This document shows, in pieces, positions 23,121-35,700 of a DNA stretch of 64,000 nt. The notes beneath the pieces are model-generated. The model had not been told where the DNA came from. It made no database searches and saw only the letters and a program-made list of their open reading frames with translations. Within the stretch, counting starts at the first letter, position 1; each line of letters starts with the position of its first letter. Source of the stretch: Luzula sylvatica (lineage: Eukaryota > Streptophyta > Magnoliopsida > Poales > Juncaceae); the NCBI GenBank assembly GCA_946800325.1, contig OX326961.1, positions 5,744,655-5,808,654 on the forward strand, in the 5' to 3' direction. A program made the position numbers and the translations under genes.

Positions 23121-23231
23121 ACGAGAAGCAGTGGGTGGGTTGAATCTGTATCGAAATGTGAAAGTGGATGCTCAAATGAGCTTGAGAGATGGTGATCGGG
23201 TGATGGAGAGGAGACAGAGCTCAACCGAACT

Positions 23232-24349
23232 CTGAAAATGGGGATAAAAAATGGACGCTCATCATGGTCAGATGCAATTCAGTGAAATTCGCAACATTGC
23301 AGAGCAATTGGAGGTCGAGGTAGATCCCACAGTTTGTTACGAGGTGGATCCCACAGTTTGTTGCACAGTTTCTGACAAGCCATTTCCTAAATATTGGTTC
23401 ATCTGAGGTTGCTTTGGAGAAGAAAGGTTCCTCTCCAGTAATTGCTTGATAATGAATTGCAGAGGAGTTTTGTGTGCTAACTATTTCATTAGCTCATTAC
23501 TGGAGAATCAGTAGAAGGAATAACTGGAGGGTTAGTATAGCTCGTTTGGCTATTCATTGATTGGCTGCAAGGTCTAAATTTGGATTGGTTGATGTCGGAT
23601 GGGAGCTTAGAATCATCTGTATCGTTGCAGTGTAGTCGGTCGTGTATTTTTTCTGTTTTGTGAGAGGGATGAGAGTAAATAGAGTGTGTTATATAATCTA
23701 TAAGCCACATATAATCCCTTAAACTATAACGGGTTTGGATCAGTAACGGGTCTAGAAGATCTTCTGTGAGTGATACCATGTGGTCTTCGTGTACCTTGAC
23801 AATTAGAGAGGGGAAAGGAAGTTAACAACGTGAGATATAGAGGGCTGTCGCCACAGAGGATTTGATATGGAATTTTCGCTTTTAACTTTATTTTTCGGTG
23901 TAATGGGCCAGTTTATGACCCTTTATGGCCCTTGGTGTGGTATTGGTGTAGTGTGTCATATTTGAATTGTTTTCTGACCCGTTTCACAAAATCTTTTGTA
24001 ACTTCTTCCTCCTTCCTCCAAATTGCATGATATTTGTATCAAAATTTCTCGTCTCGATGAGACTAACGCAGCCATGAGCTTGGATTTGGCAAATTTTATC
24101 TTTATATCCTGAAATCAACACAAAAAGCTAAAAGCTTTTTAAAGTATTTTAATCTATAAATATTTAATATGAAGTTTAGATAGTGATTTTGTGTTGATAT
24201 ATCACTTAATTTTCTTGATTTAATACCAAATAATAAATATATGTCAGAATGTGCTCACATCATTGTTATATTTGTTATATGCATATTAATGGATTAGTTG
24301 CTGTTAAAGAATACTATAAAAATGAAACTAAACCCAAAAGCATGAACTG
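23232..24349. other. Possible upstream exons, otherwise unassigned
   Basis: On the minus strand 23780-23490 is open for 96 codons with a Ser/Thr/Asn/Pro-rich composition (ending NPPVIPSTDSPVMS). A second open piece (ERNLSSPKQPQMNQYLGNG) lies near 23410. Both are consistent with the exon-like ORF at 23231. No domain is recognised. Confidence 0.3.
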
Positions 24350-24430
24350 CTAATATTGGTATATGCATATTAATATATCCAGAACTAATGTACTAATATT
24401 GGTATATGCATATTAATATATCCAGCACTT
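24350..24430. repeat. 41-bp tandem duplication
   Basis: CTAATATTGGTATATGCATATTAATATATCCAG occurs twice in a row, at about 24350 and 24391, each followed by a similar short tail. Confidence 0.8.
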
Positions 24431-24525
24431 CATTACTTCATTGTCTCCAACTAGTTTCATACTTCCAAATTTCATATGATTCAACTCGAAGATATAATAA
24501 TAATTTTTTTATAATCATATTACAG

Positions 24526-25158
24526 CTTGGCCCGTCTTTGTGGCTCAGCCGGTCGTCGAGGCAGAGTCGTTTGTTCCGGTCGCGATGAAACCTGAACAAT
24601 TGATCAAACATCATAATACAAAGAATAAAAAGTCACTTGGATCGAGACTTCACGGTCCAGATTGAATGTGAAAGTGTGGTTTTACCGTACTGTATTGCTA
24701 TTCTTTTCAAGGTAAAGTTTCGGTTATTTGTGCGATTTTTTATTCATTAAATAACAACTCTCCCGCTCTTTCTTCACCGTACTATATTGATGAGGTCTAT
24801 TTTATAATTTTTTATTTTTTATTTTAAATGTCTATTGATTGGCAAATAATGATTAAGGTTTTTTATTTTATTTTAAACACATACCAGTGAAGCAAGGAAT
24901 GGTGATCCAAATGACCATAATAGGCTAGTTTCACCGGAACCGCAACATGAATTCACTTCCATTTTCCCGCAGGACCCGAATCCCAGCCACAAAGCACAGA
25001 CTCGCAGAAAAAAAGGACTTGTTTTCACTGCCTCGAAGAGTTCCGCCTTTAGGCTCGGTGTCCACTACGCTTGCGGAAACAAGGCCTGGTTAACGCTCTC
25101 CAACCAAGCGGAGCTTCATTGTCAGATCGCTGAGATGGATCAAATTGAGGACTTCTGA
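24526..25158 (+). pseudogene. Two exon-like segments, unknown protein
   Basis: 24526 follows TTACAG and opens WPVFVAQPVVEAESFVPVAM and 25 further codons. 24888 follows ATACCAG and opens 90 codons ending at a TGA at 25158; it includes GLVFTASKSSAFRLGVHYAC and ends QIAEMDQIEDF. The codon content is much less AT-biased than the flanks, which argues for true exons. The phases of the two pieces do not join cleanly with the donors I can see, so an exon is missing or the copy is broken. I do not recognise the family. Confidence 0.4.
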
Positions 25159-25404
25159 GAATTTGTTTTGTTTTGAATTTTTGCTATTTTTTGTTTCTTT
25201 GTATGGAACTAAATTTTCAATATCGTACATCTTTCAAATTTTTATTATCAATTCATTCTATTCTATATTTATATTACAAATATATTTTGCTATCTATACT
25301 AACTATCACAGCCCATTTTTCGATAAGAAAAGAGAGTTTAAACTGAGCCCACTTTTTTCATAGTCTCGGTTAAGGGACAAATGTCTCAAGTAATAACTAT
25401 ATTA

Positions 25405-26740
25405 CTAGGAGAATACTCGCGCTACGCAGCGATAATATTAATTATATTTTTCATGATAATACAAAGTACATATAAATATAATAATAATGATAATATCATT
25501 TCATAATATAATTATTTTAACTAATTTATCTATGATTATGTATATGATTTACAATTATCTTACATTCTGATGAAAAAAGTTTCATTTTCTTAATCAAATA
25601 ATAACACTTATATTAATGTCATTATATAATAATAATAATATATAAGGTATTACACGATTTTACAAAAAAAAAACATAACAACAAATATTATATCATTGTT
25701 GTTCACAATATTTCATAAACTATCAAATATACAATTAATGAATCATACAACATACGTAGTAACATGTCATTAATTATATAGTACTAACAATTTGTTATTG
25801 ATTAAAAATGCAAAGAAGATTATAAATAATATATCAAACTCAATAGTGAATTTAATTTAGTAAACGATATAAAAAATAATTTAGCATAAACATAAATAAT
25901 TTTATATCATGTGCTCTTTTAAAATTTTATATTTTAAAAAATAACATTATTATATTATTTGATAAGTGTTTATAAATTTAAGAAATTATTTCGATGGATA
26001 AACTTTTTTTATTTCCATTATTTTTCAAAAGGATTAATATTAAATTATTTTGGTTATATTTTTTAAAAATAAAAATTAATATTAAAATTCTATTATGTAG
26101 ATAAATAATAAAATTTATTTTGTAAAAAAAACACTATTTGCATTGCATTTTTTACATTCTATTTTTACAAATTAAAATAATGAAAAATGGTGTGTATGAA
26201 CTATGTAAATATGGATGTCAAAATAAAGAGAAAATTAAAACGAATATATTTGATGAATTTTTAAAATTAAAATTCTAAAAATAATACAACTATGTGTGTT
26301 ATGTTTATAATATCACATATTAAGTTATTAGTATTACATATATAAACTTTTCATTTTCCATTGCATTCGCATTTGATCATGTAATCTTATGTGAAATGCT
26401 AAACAATTGAATAAACTTAGTTTAACATGAACATAACCAATAATAATAGTCCACATCATTAATTTATGATGATGTGGCTTTCTAAGAATCCTTAAAATAT
26501 AATATAAAATAAGGGACACTTAAATGGCTACAAAGAAAATTTTTTATAAAAAATCAATGATTAATCAATGGTCTAAATTTTGCCACATATCATAATCTAA
26601 TGGCTAAGAAAAATTGATGATGTGGCACAAAAAAATTGCACAAAGTTGGGTACAAAATAAGGGTGTTGGTAAATTAAACCGTTTCTATTTTTATAAAATT
26701 AATATTCTCAATTTCAATTTTCATAAAAGAGAGAGAGGGG
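25405..26740 (-). mobile_element. Helitron-like element, boundaries approximate
   Basis: On the minus strand the sequence ends with a short GC hairpin (TCGCTGCGTAGCGCGA), about ten bases, then CTAG followed by T. This is the standard 3' end of a plant Helitron. Going upstream the DNA is AT-rich and passes a TGTGGCA..ATTAGATTATGATATGTGG region like many Helitron 5' parts. A TC 5' start preceded by A is plausible near 26735-26745 (CT-rich start) but is not certain. No Rep/helicase is present. Confidence 0.45.
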
Positions 26741-26797
26741 GATTGAGGTGACTTCCATATCAAATTCAAGACCCATCAAACCATCTGATTTTAGGGA

Positions 26798-26965
26798 TTT
26801 TGATGATTTTGTTTTAGATGTTTTTTATCTAATAAGAGTTGTTTTTCGATGATTTTGTTTTAGATGTTTTTATCTAATAAGATTTGTTTTTCGATGATTT
26901 TGTTTTAGATGTTTTTATCTAATAAGAATTGTTTTCGATGTTTTTATCTAATAAGAGTTGTTTTG
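26798..26965. repeat. Tandem repeat of about 50 bp
   Basis: GATGATTTTGTTTTAGATGT followed by TTTTATCTAATAAGA-TTG occurs about three and a half times in a row, starting near 26803, 26850 and 26894, with a truncated last copy near 26937. Confidence 0.8.
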
Positions 26966-29309
26966 GTTTATTTAGTTGGACTGTTCCAAAGAAGCTATTT
27001 GTTTTTGTTGTATCATCATCTAAACAAATGCATTTTTGTTTGTGAAATATACGGTACCAATCCAATTTTATGGTGGTTATCTCGACTCTCGAGATAAAGA
27101 AAGATTCATGTTTTTATAAGAACTTGAGGTACACATACACTATTCTTTTAAATGGACAATAATTCAAATAGATTCTCTTACAAAAACAATGATACAAAAT
27201 CCCCAAATCTTCTTCATCTGATTGGTACCAAGAAAATAAACATACAAATTGTACTTGGAGATCAAAATCTATCAACCAAACACATACGTATCATCCTAAA
27301 ATCAATAATCAATATCACCACAACCAAAATACAAACAAACATACATAGAGAATAATACCATAATAATTATATTTCTGGTTCATTGACAACAAAATTTTCA
27401 TACGGAATTACATTTTAAGTTACACCTCCAATTGAAACAAAATTAAAATTTGTCGCCAGCATTCCATTTTGATCTTATTTCCACACCTAAGATGGCACCA
27501 CATTTTGAAATCATTCAACTTAGGTTTCCTTTCAGAAGATTTGAGATAATGTTAGATCCGATAAAAAGTGCTAATAGATAAACCCTCCAAACTGGCAAAT
27601 TCAAAGAAAATGTAATAATGAAGTATAATTATTAAGTAATCTAATCAAATTCAAAAATAATTGTTTAGAGTCAGAATATAGTGTCTTATAAGTAAGTTTT
27701 ATGTAAATGTGAAATGGTATAATTGTTTTGATATTTTACGTGATGGTGATTTAATACAAATTTTAATGTTTATAATGAAACTTTATGAATTTTGTTGATT
27801 TTAATCATAATGTTTGTTTTTTCATTTACTTAGTACCAGTTTAATATATAGGTACTTTTTTTGACTAACATAAAAGAGAGATTGTATGTTGTATTTTGTT
27901 AAAATTTTATGAAATTACTTTTAAATATTGGACATGGAACTAAGTTACATATTCAATATTTATAATATTTGGAGATGAGACTAATACAGAAACTCAATAC
28001 ATATTCATTTCGACACAGTGATTATCAATAAACATCCAATACACCCTTTGTACCAATACACATTTGGTACCAGTTCACAATGAAATGGACAATCAAATTC
28101 CAATATGCATTTACATTCAGAAGAGTTCGTAACACCAAATGATATCCTTCTTAAATCAAAAATCAAAATAAAAAAGTAATTACACGTGGTACAACAAGAA
28201 AGAGCGACCTGACACGGATAATCATCAAATTATCAGTAATATATTACTGATAATATGGTAATAAAAAATCTTTAGCTAATTATGGTCGGGTTATTACTAA
28301 CAATAAACATATTATCAATTATCAATACTAACACTATCCTTATTCGTGTGACCCATTTGCATCAATTAAAACTCACTTTAACCTATTTTTTTTTATCAAC
28401 TTAACCTCACATTTATGTCTCACGTTGTGCAATTCAAGCAATTAAGTTTCAGGTTAATTCAATTAAGCCTCATGTCATGTAATTAAGTCTCACTTTAAAC
28501 CAACTTGCTTCAATTAACACTATGCAGTGATGCCTCAACTCAAAATCAAATTTAGAATAAGCAATTTTGTATAGAAATTGATGCAAAATAAAAATTGACA
28601 TTTTCGTCAGGTTTTTTTTTTTAGAAATGATAATTGTATTCTCCATTCTTCTTAATTAACAGTGTCTTCACACTTTTCTATGCTTCTCCTTAGTTAATTA
28701 ATAATGTAGTCACACATTGTAAGTTTAGTGAGGGTAAATATGATATTTTGGATTTTTGAAGCATAAATATGATATTTTTATTTGTTGAGGACACGTATGG
28801 GTATTATGGAATTTTAGGAAGATAAATATAGAAGTAGTGTGATATATGCTGATATATAATGGAAGCATAATAGTATTACACTATAGTTGTAATGAAAATA
28901 ATTATTTAGACAACAAACGAATAAATGGAAATGTGTAACAAAAAAAAAAGTATATAAATATTAGAACGTCAACTCTAATTAAAATTGTATACGTGTAACC
29001 CAATATATATTTGTATAATCTATTGGAGGTAGGTTCTATTTTTTGTATATAATCTTTATAATGCACTTCTAATTGTTTTTTGTCAATGTTAATTTGAATT
29101 TGAAAAATTTTCTTTATAATAAAAAAAAATTAGTTTATTCGAAGATTATTGAGTACGTTAGATTTTTATATGTGGATGATATTTTTCGTTATTTTTATTT
29201 TTAATATATGGAATTGATTTTCGTATTTCTAGCATGTGATATTTATTAATTTCCATAAGATTGCATGTAAAATGTTAAAAGAATATTACATACGAAAGGA
29301 ATTGAGAAA
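26966..29309. other. AT-rich intergenic DNA
   Basis: No gene, RNA or clear element end was recognised on either strand. A near-palindromic segment with alternating ATTATC/GATAAT lies near 28220-28330. Confidence 0.4.
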
Positions 29310-29551
29310 GAAAAATTTGGACCCGGCACCCCTCCTCCCGAGGCGGGCCGGGTCTTCGACCCGGCACCCCCTCCCCCACTCTCGGGACGGGCCCGGATCC
29401 TCGACCCGGCACCTTTCATTTCGGTTTCATTTCGGATTCGGATCATTCGGTTTCGGTTCGATCTCGGGTCGTTGATTTTTCAATATTTTTCGGTCGGGTT
29501 CGGATTTAGACGGATCGATTCATTTTTCCAAGTCACATTTTGGCAGCTCTA
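29310..29551. mobile_element. Possible hAT relic, GC-rich end
   Basis: Repeated GACCCGGCACC and GGTTTCGGTTCG-type phrases end in CATTTTGGCAGCTCTA. Read inward this is TAGAGCTGCCAAAATG, a common hAT-type terminus in plants. The opposite end and a target duplication were not found. Confidence 0.35.
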
Positions 29552-31415
29552 CATATCACATCATGTTATAGTTGATTAATTGACTCACAATTTTAATTTG
29601 CATATTGGATGCTAATATGCACTTGTATGGATACTGGATTCTATTTGTTTTGTTTCCAATTATTTACAAGTGAAACAAGAAAAGATAGATCAAGTATTTG
29701 AAAAAACAAAAAATAAATATTCAGTACAAATATATGAGAATGACAACATGTTATTTAGGAAATAAAAAAAATCTTGGCCTCAATGACTTGACAAAACTGA
29801 AAGTAAAAAATCTTGGCCCAGTGGGCAATGATACTTGGCCCCAAACCGAAACCCCCTAAGGCCCTGTTCGAAGGCTTGGGTTTTGGTAATGGATTGACTA
29901 GGAAACTCAAGTTTCCAGGGAATGCAAAAACAGGCGTTCGGTCATCTATTTGTAAACCAACAAAAACCAAAAAAGTGTGCCAAAACAGAGGAAACGCGAC
30001 CAATCTGTCAAGTTTTGAAAAAGGAGGTCTGAGTGGGTTTTCACGTAGGAAAGGCCGGAAAGGTGAAGCAAATGCATAAAATTCTCCCCTCCCATTAATT
30101 TTTGAATACAAAGCATATGGTGAGGCCACATCACCGTTTACTGTTCACCAAACACTGTTCATACTGTTTTGATAAATATACACTAAAATTTTACAAAAAA
30201 TATCATTATTTCACAAATATTCGATTTTTTTTTTATTTAAAAAATGGATCCATGATAAAAAAAAATGGGTCTATCATAACACTCCCCTTATATTATACAT
30301 AAGTACTAGCTATGAAGATACCATGGATTGTTTTATATATACATGTATTTAGATTTGTTACTTGTAAGAGATTATCAAAAGGGACACAATGTTGTCCCAA
30401 ATTTGTTATGTATTTTAACTGCGTGAAATATGGTTTTTTATCTAATATTTCTGGCTGTCAAGGATTGTAAAAATTAGACAAAGAAAGAAATACCTCATAG
30501 AGGCGAGAACTGTGGAGAAGTAAAGAGAGCGTTGAACTAAAAATGAGAAATAAACGTTCACAGCCAGTTGCGCGAGAGAAGAAATGTTGCACTATGGTGT
30601 AATTGACCAAAAAATATTCTTATTTTGATTTGACCAAAAATAGTTGTATGAAGAAATGTTTCACGTAATTGACCAAAAAAAATCAAATGTGAGAAATTTT
30701 AATAATGATACGAAAATTATTACTATGTGTTTTTTCAAATGAATCATGAATTGAATTGAATAATGAAGATAAATCGATAACGATAACTTTTTAGAAGTCT
30801 AGAATCTACTAATTTGGTGTTTACATTTCATAAAAGTTGCCTATCTTTATAACTAGATACATATTTAAATGGGATGTCTAATAACAAAAAACAAAAATGA
30901 TCTTTAAATATCAAATTGGATGATATACTGTGTATTTAGGCGAAATAGATCTACTATAAAGTATTGTTAGTATTTTAATCACATTATTCTTTGATTATAA
31001 CTTTAATATATGTTATTTCAATTATATAAAAATAATATATTATTATTATTATTACAAATATTATAATTATATGGATATAATATAATTAGTAAAATCAACA
31101 AATGAAAATATATAATTGACTAAGTGTTGTAAGTTGTAACATGTTGATTGGCTAATAGCCTAATACAGAAGATTATCAAGTGGCAGCAATAATATATAAA
31201 TAATGACTAATGTGGTGAGTTTGTATTTTTTCAATTTTATATATCGCAATAAAAACATTATCAAAATTAGAATATTTCTAATAAAATAACAAAAATGAAA
31301 AATTAGAATATATCAAAATTTGATCTATTTTATATTCAAATTAGGTGCGTGAATAACAAACATTCTTTAAATTTGAATATTTATTGCGTTGGCCCTCCCC
31401 CTCCCCCGCTTGGCC

Positions 31416-31418
<3 letters not shown>
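29552..31418. other. Intergenic DNA
   Basis: Nothing coding was supported. GGCCCTGTTCG near 29861 resembles a Harbinger-type MITE end, without a partner. The overlapping ORFs at 29755-30134 on both strands are unsupported. Confidence 0.35.
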
Positions 31419-31449
<31 letters not shown>

Positions 31450-31580
31450 GCGCGTGGGGCCCGAACCCCCGGGCCAGGCCCCGCGTGGGCCCTCCCCCCC
31501 CCCCCCGCGGGCCAGGCCCCGCGTGGGCCCGACCCCTCCCCCCCCCCCCCGCGGGCCAGGCCCCGCGTGGGCCCGACCCC

Positions 31581-31626
<46 letters not shown>

Positions 31627-31858
31627 CAGGCCAGGCCCCGCGTGGGCCCGACCCCTCCCCCCCCGCGGGCCAGGCCCCGCGTGGGCCCTCCCCCTCCCCC
31701 CCGGGCCAGGCCCCGCGTGGGCCCGACCCCCCCCCCCCCGGGCCAGGCCCCGCGTGGGCCCGACCCCCCTCCTCCGGGCCGGGCCCCCCGTGGGCCAGAC
31801 CCCCTCCTCTGGGCCGGGCCCCACGTGGGCCCGACCCGGAACCCCCTCCTCCCGCCCT
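31419..31858. repeat. Poly-C minisatellite with GGCCAGGCCCCGCGTGGGCC core
   Basis: The core GGCCAGGCCCC or GGCCGGGCCCC begins at about 31472, 31510, 31555, 31629, 31668, 31704, 31740, 31777 and 31812: nine copies, mostly 35-45 bp apart with one 74-bp step. Cores are joined by C runs; the longest are about 29 C (31419-31447) and 44 C (31582-31625). The proline- and glycine-rich ORFs in all frames come from this repeat. Copy number and C-run length may be assembly-limited. Confidence 0.9.
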
Positions 31859-31892
31859 AACCTGCATGAATGAAAAAGACAAATACACAAAC

Positions 31893-31947
31893 ATTATACA
31901 CACACATACACAGATCAGACATACACACACACACATACACAGATCAG

Positions 31948-31993
<46 letters not shown>

Positions 31994-31995
31994 CA
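31893..31995. repeat. (CA)n microsatellite with ACAGATCAGACATA repeats
   Basis: CA runs are separated by two copies of CACAGATCAGACATACACAC, then a long uninterrupted CA tract. Confidence 0.9.
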
Positions 31996-33028
31996 CATAC
32001 ATACAAAAATAAACACGCTAGAAAAATTCACATGTAATGAAAAAAGTCTTGAGGTATTTTCAGCAGCAAAGGGATCCATGAAACTTCATACTATCCTGCT
32101 GCAGCGACTTATTTGGAATTGAGAAGTTTGGTGCTTCTGAAATTTATACAAAAAAAGAAACTTAGACTTGCAAACAGTGGAAGTGAAATAAATAAGGAAT
32201 TGAGATAATAATAAGTACTTTTGCACAGCAATGGGCAGTTCCCTTCAGATTCCGACTCGGCCCCCTTTGTCATTTGGCTGCAATGACTCGGTTCTCTTCG
32301 TCACTGTTTGACCCCCCTCATTAATCGCTGCACAAAATAGTACTTTTGCACAATTTGGATCCTTATCTATCCTAATAACTGAAATAGAAAAAAGAAACGA
32401 AATCAATAGCCCAAAGTCAACAAAGATATGAGTGATAATTGTTAATTGGTTAAATATTAAAAAGAGCAGTGGAAATTTTTCGAGCAGAAGAAGGCAAACT
32501 TTGAAATTGGTTAATTGTTAATTGCACAAAGTAATTCTCGCTCTCACATCAACAAAAAAAAGAAAGGAGAAGGCAAACTTCGAATTCTTGAAATAAATTC
32601 ACATAAGAGAAAAAATATACTTCCAACAAAATTGAACCAAATAATGATGCAAACATGATCTGACAAAAGACAGTTGAAAAATAATTCGAAAAAGACAGCA
32701 ACTTTAGTATTTTACCTCAACCCGTTTTGCATGAACAGAACATAAGGCCCAGCTGGAAATTTATGCACCGTGGTTACTTCTTCAAGAAAAAATCGAAGGG
32801 AGATCTCGCCATTTTTGCTTCTTCTAGAAACAGAAAGAAATCTCTCATTGTCGCTTGCTTCATCTTCAATTGGTCGAAGAGAGAGAGAGACAGAGGAAGG
32901 GGAGAGAGGAAGACTAGATATCTCGCTCTGTTTCTAACAAATCTTTGATTTGGAGAAGAAAAGTCGAGAGAGAAATAGCCATCTGTTGGCTCTGACTTGG
33001 CTTTGCACTTTCTTCATCTTCAATTGGT

Positions 33029-33032
<4 letters not shown>
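31996..33032. other. Intergenic DNA with a duplicated segment
   Basis: No gene assigned. TTCATCTTCAATTGGTCG followed by GA repeats occurs at about 32859 and 33015, indicating a local duplication of about 156 bp. Confidence 0.4.

Positions 33033-33091
<59 letters not shown>
33033..33091. repeat. (GA)n microsatellite
   Basis: About 29 GA units. Just after it, a segment with GGATATGACCGTTGGAG and GGATATAGCCGTTAGAG forms a short diverged duplication (about 33157 and 33196). Confidence 0.9.
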
Positions 33092-33093
<2 letters not shown>

Positions 33094-33775
33094 TGGTCGA
33101 AGAGGGATTGGACGAGTATATATATTGAGAACAGGGGGCTCCTCCAACGTCTCTCTGGATATGACCGTTGGAGGAGAAGATTCTAGGTCTTGCTGGATAT
33201 AGCCGTTAGAGAAGATTTGAAGATTTTGACGGAAGAAAAACAAAAGAGAAGAGTGTGTTTGCAAATAGGGATCAACAAGACAGAGTTTTCTTTATTTGGT
33301 GCAAATAATATACGGATAGAAATTTTTCCACACATTATTAATTCCCTAATTAAATAAACTAGCTATATTTATTATATTGTAAATATATTATCATTCCTAT
33401 TTTTGTATTGTAAAAGGAAACCAACTATATATATTACATTTTCCTGAGATAAAGTACTTTTGTACAAGAACAAAATGTATCCAGATTATTTTTACAAAAC
33501 CATTCAATCGCATTCGGCAAACATTCATTCGATTATATATCACAAAAGAGAGGATTATCAAAACAGTCAAAATAATTTTTGCTTGAGATATTTATGCCCG
33601 CAAAATTTGCATTCTTAAAAATCTTTTTAATCATCGGTAAGTTCGAAACTTCGAATCAATACTCTACTAAAAAGTGTGTTGCGGAGATACTCGACGTATC
33701 CAGTAGTTCCGTGAATGGACAAAGATTGAAGGCCGTTAGAAGATTTTATATACTAAAAAGCATGTTTTATTTGTA

Positions 33776-34045
33776 GAGAAAAGATATTTTGAGAGTTAAA
33801 TGGGTATTTATGCAAAAATGACGGAAAATTTCATGAACACATAAATTTTGGGTGTATTTGTAAATGTGTAAGACCTCTGAGGGTATATATATGAGAAATA
33901 TTGCAAAAAGTTTTTAAGAAAAAGTATTTTGAGAGTTACAAGGGTATTTGTGCAAAATGGCAGAAAACTGTAAAAACAAAGAAATTTTGGGTATATTTGT
34001 TAATGTGTGAAAATAGTGATTTCCGAGGATATATAATAGAAAGTG
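33776..34045. repeat. Tandem duplication of about 142 bp
   Basis: The pattern AAG-TATTTTGAGAGTTA..GGGTATTT-TGCAAAA....AAATTTTGGGT-TATTTGT occurs twice, from about 33780 and 33922. No gene is recognised; the short ORFs here are repeat products. Confidence 0.7.
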
Positions 34046-34783
34046 ATTGCAAAGAAATTATGGAAATTAAGAGGGTTTTTAGGTAAAACTGCAAATAGCA
34101 AAGATTTGCGGGTATGTATGTAAATTTCAAGAGGAAAACGGGTTACCGGATTTTGCTCAATTTGAAGAGTTCTGAGAATGTACCAGTTCACTAAGTTTTC
34201 TCCAGAGTGTATGGGTTGGAGATTGCTTAAAGAACAAGTTTTTGAGTGCTTCTTGATCTTCTCGAGAGACCAGTACCGGTACGAAATGGTACAGGGTTTA
34301 AGGGTTCTTGAGATACATGCATATGCAAATGGTACTTCTTATTATAGGGTACTGGTACCAAACTCGTCGTGAGTTGGTTGGATTCTTCTTAAATCCTGTA
34401 ATTTAACGATCAATATCGAAGGTACCTAAACTGTTTTAAGTGGTACCGCGACTTCTTGTACCGGTATGTATGGTTTCGATTCAGTCAAGGAGCCGGTTTG
34501 GGTTTATTATTGTACTATGAGCAATGATACATACATTGGTAAGAAAAACTAAATTTCTAAACTGATAGCAAATTTCACAATTGTTCAAAAATTACAATCA
34601 AGTCTGTACAATCATTGAAAAGAGTCCACACTTAATTATAAGTGTATTAGATTAGATTGCTTAAAATTACACAATGATCCATACTATTACTACACTCAAA
34701 AGATAACAATACCGATAAAGTCCACAAAATTACAAAAGAGTCCAACACGAAACCTTAAAAATATGAAAATAATCCATTGGAGA

Positions 34784-34883
34784 TTGAACTATAAATTAAT
34801 TAAATTACAGATATTATATCATGCTAACACTGATTGAACTATAAATTAATTAAATTACAGATATTATATCATGGCAACACTAA
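34784..34883. repeat. 51-bp tandem duplication
   Basis: ATTGAACTATAAATTAATTA and the following 30 bases occur twice in direct succession, differing at two positions near the end. Confidence 0.85.
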
Positions 34884-35357
34884 TCGAATTACAATTTTGC
34901 TTAAACCATAAACAAATCTCTGGTTGAACCTTCTCATGAACGCCTATAGCTTCAGACTCAGAAAATATTTTCTTCAAACCAATATAGATTATTTCTCTGC
35001 TTGAACTTTCTCATGAACCGTCCAGAATTCAATTTCATACCATTAATATGTGATGCTACCTCATTCTTCTTCAGTATTTAGAGCTCGCAACAAATCCTAT
35101 AAAAATATATATATGTCAATGAATGTCATAATTTTGCTAGGTTAGAGAGTTTCCATCAATTATTTAGTACAAAACACATAATTTTATAGTAAAACCCCCT
35201 CGTAAGAACATTAATTACAACCTAAAATTATAATCATAAATCACATAAAACAATAAATTCTATTAATAATTTTACAAAGAAAAAATTGTTTAAAATACAT
35301 GCTGCGAGTTCTCCTAATCTCAAATTGCAATGGAATTGGGACAATAATGTTTAGTAA

Positions 35358-35700
35358 ATGGAGTTTTATCAAACAAAAATACATGGAAATTTGGAAATTA
35401 AAAATACCTTTTAGAATGAGAATATGCCTATGGCTTGGAATGGCACAATCGCAAATTCTAAAGTTGGGCAATCTCATTAGAAGAGGATGGATGGATAATC
35501 CCAAATCGATGCATCCTATGTAAGAAAAGAAGACGAATCGTTTATTCATATATTTGAACAATGTAACTTTTCTAAAGAATTAAGGACGAAATTATTGGGA
35601 TTATAAGGGCTGCAGGACTTATATCCTACTAAACCAACAGAGCTATTTGATTGATGCGAAGACTTCATCAGAGGTAAAGCAATTGATTGCGGTAATGCTA
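35358..35700 (+). mobile_element. LINE RT C-terminal fragment
   Basis: The plus strand reads WSFIKQKYMEIWKLKIPFRM then RICLWLGMAQSQILKLGNLI and RRGWMDNPK. In a shifted frame it continues CILCKKEDESFIHIFEQCNF. This is the zinc-binding tail typical of plant L1 elements: IWKLKIP..., then the Cys-x2-Cys...His-x4-Cys block. One frameshift and later stops show it is dead. The more downstream ORFs at 35714-36179 are not recognised. Confidence 0.65.

Larger units (their letters stand above)
22077..23231 (-). pseudogene. Exon-like ORF split by a solo LTR
   Basis: On the minus strand an AG acceptor (TTTTCAG) at 23232 opens a frame beginning SSVSSPSPDHHLSSSFEHPL. It runs into the solo LTR at 23120. If the LTR and one copy of the duplicated ACGAG are removed, the same frame continues for about 20 codons (ATRSRRKLDPGLRSRFSSSS) to a TGA at 22079-22077. 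Ser-rich and Asn-rich open stretches also lie upstream at 23780-23490. It looks like the last exon of a plant gene, interrupted; I do not recognise the product. Confidence 0.4.

Noticed and set aside
31381..32012. Long Pro/Gly-rich ORFs in several frames on both strands
   Set aside because: They are translations of the poly-C minisatellite; open frames on both strands at once are expected from the base composition.
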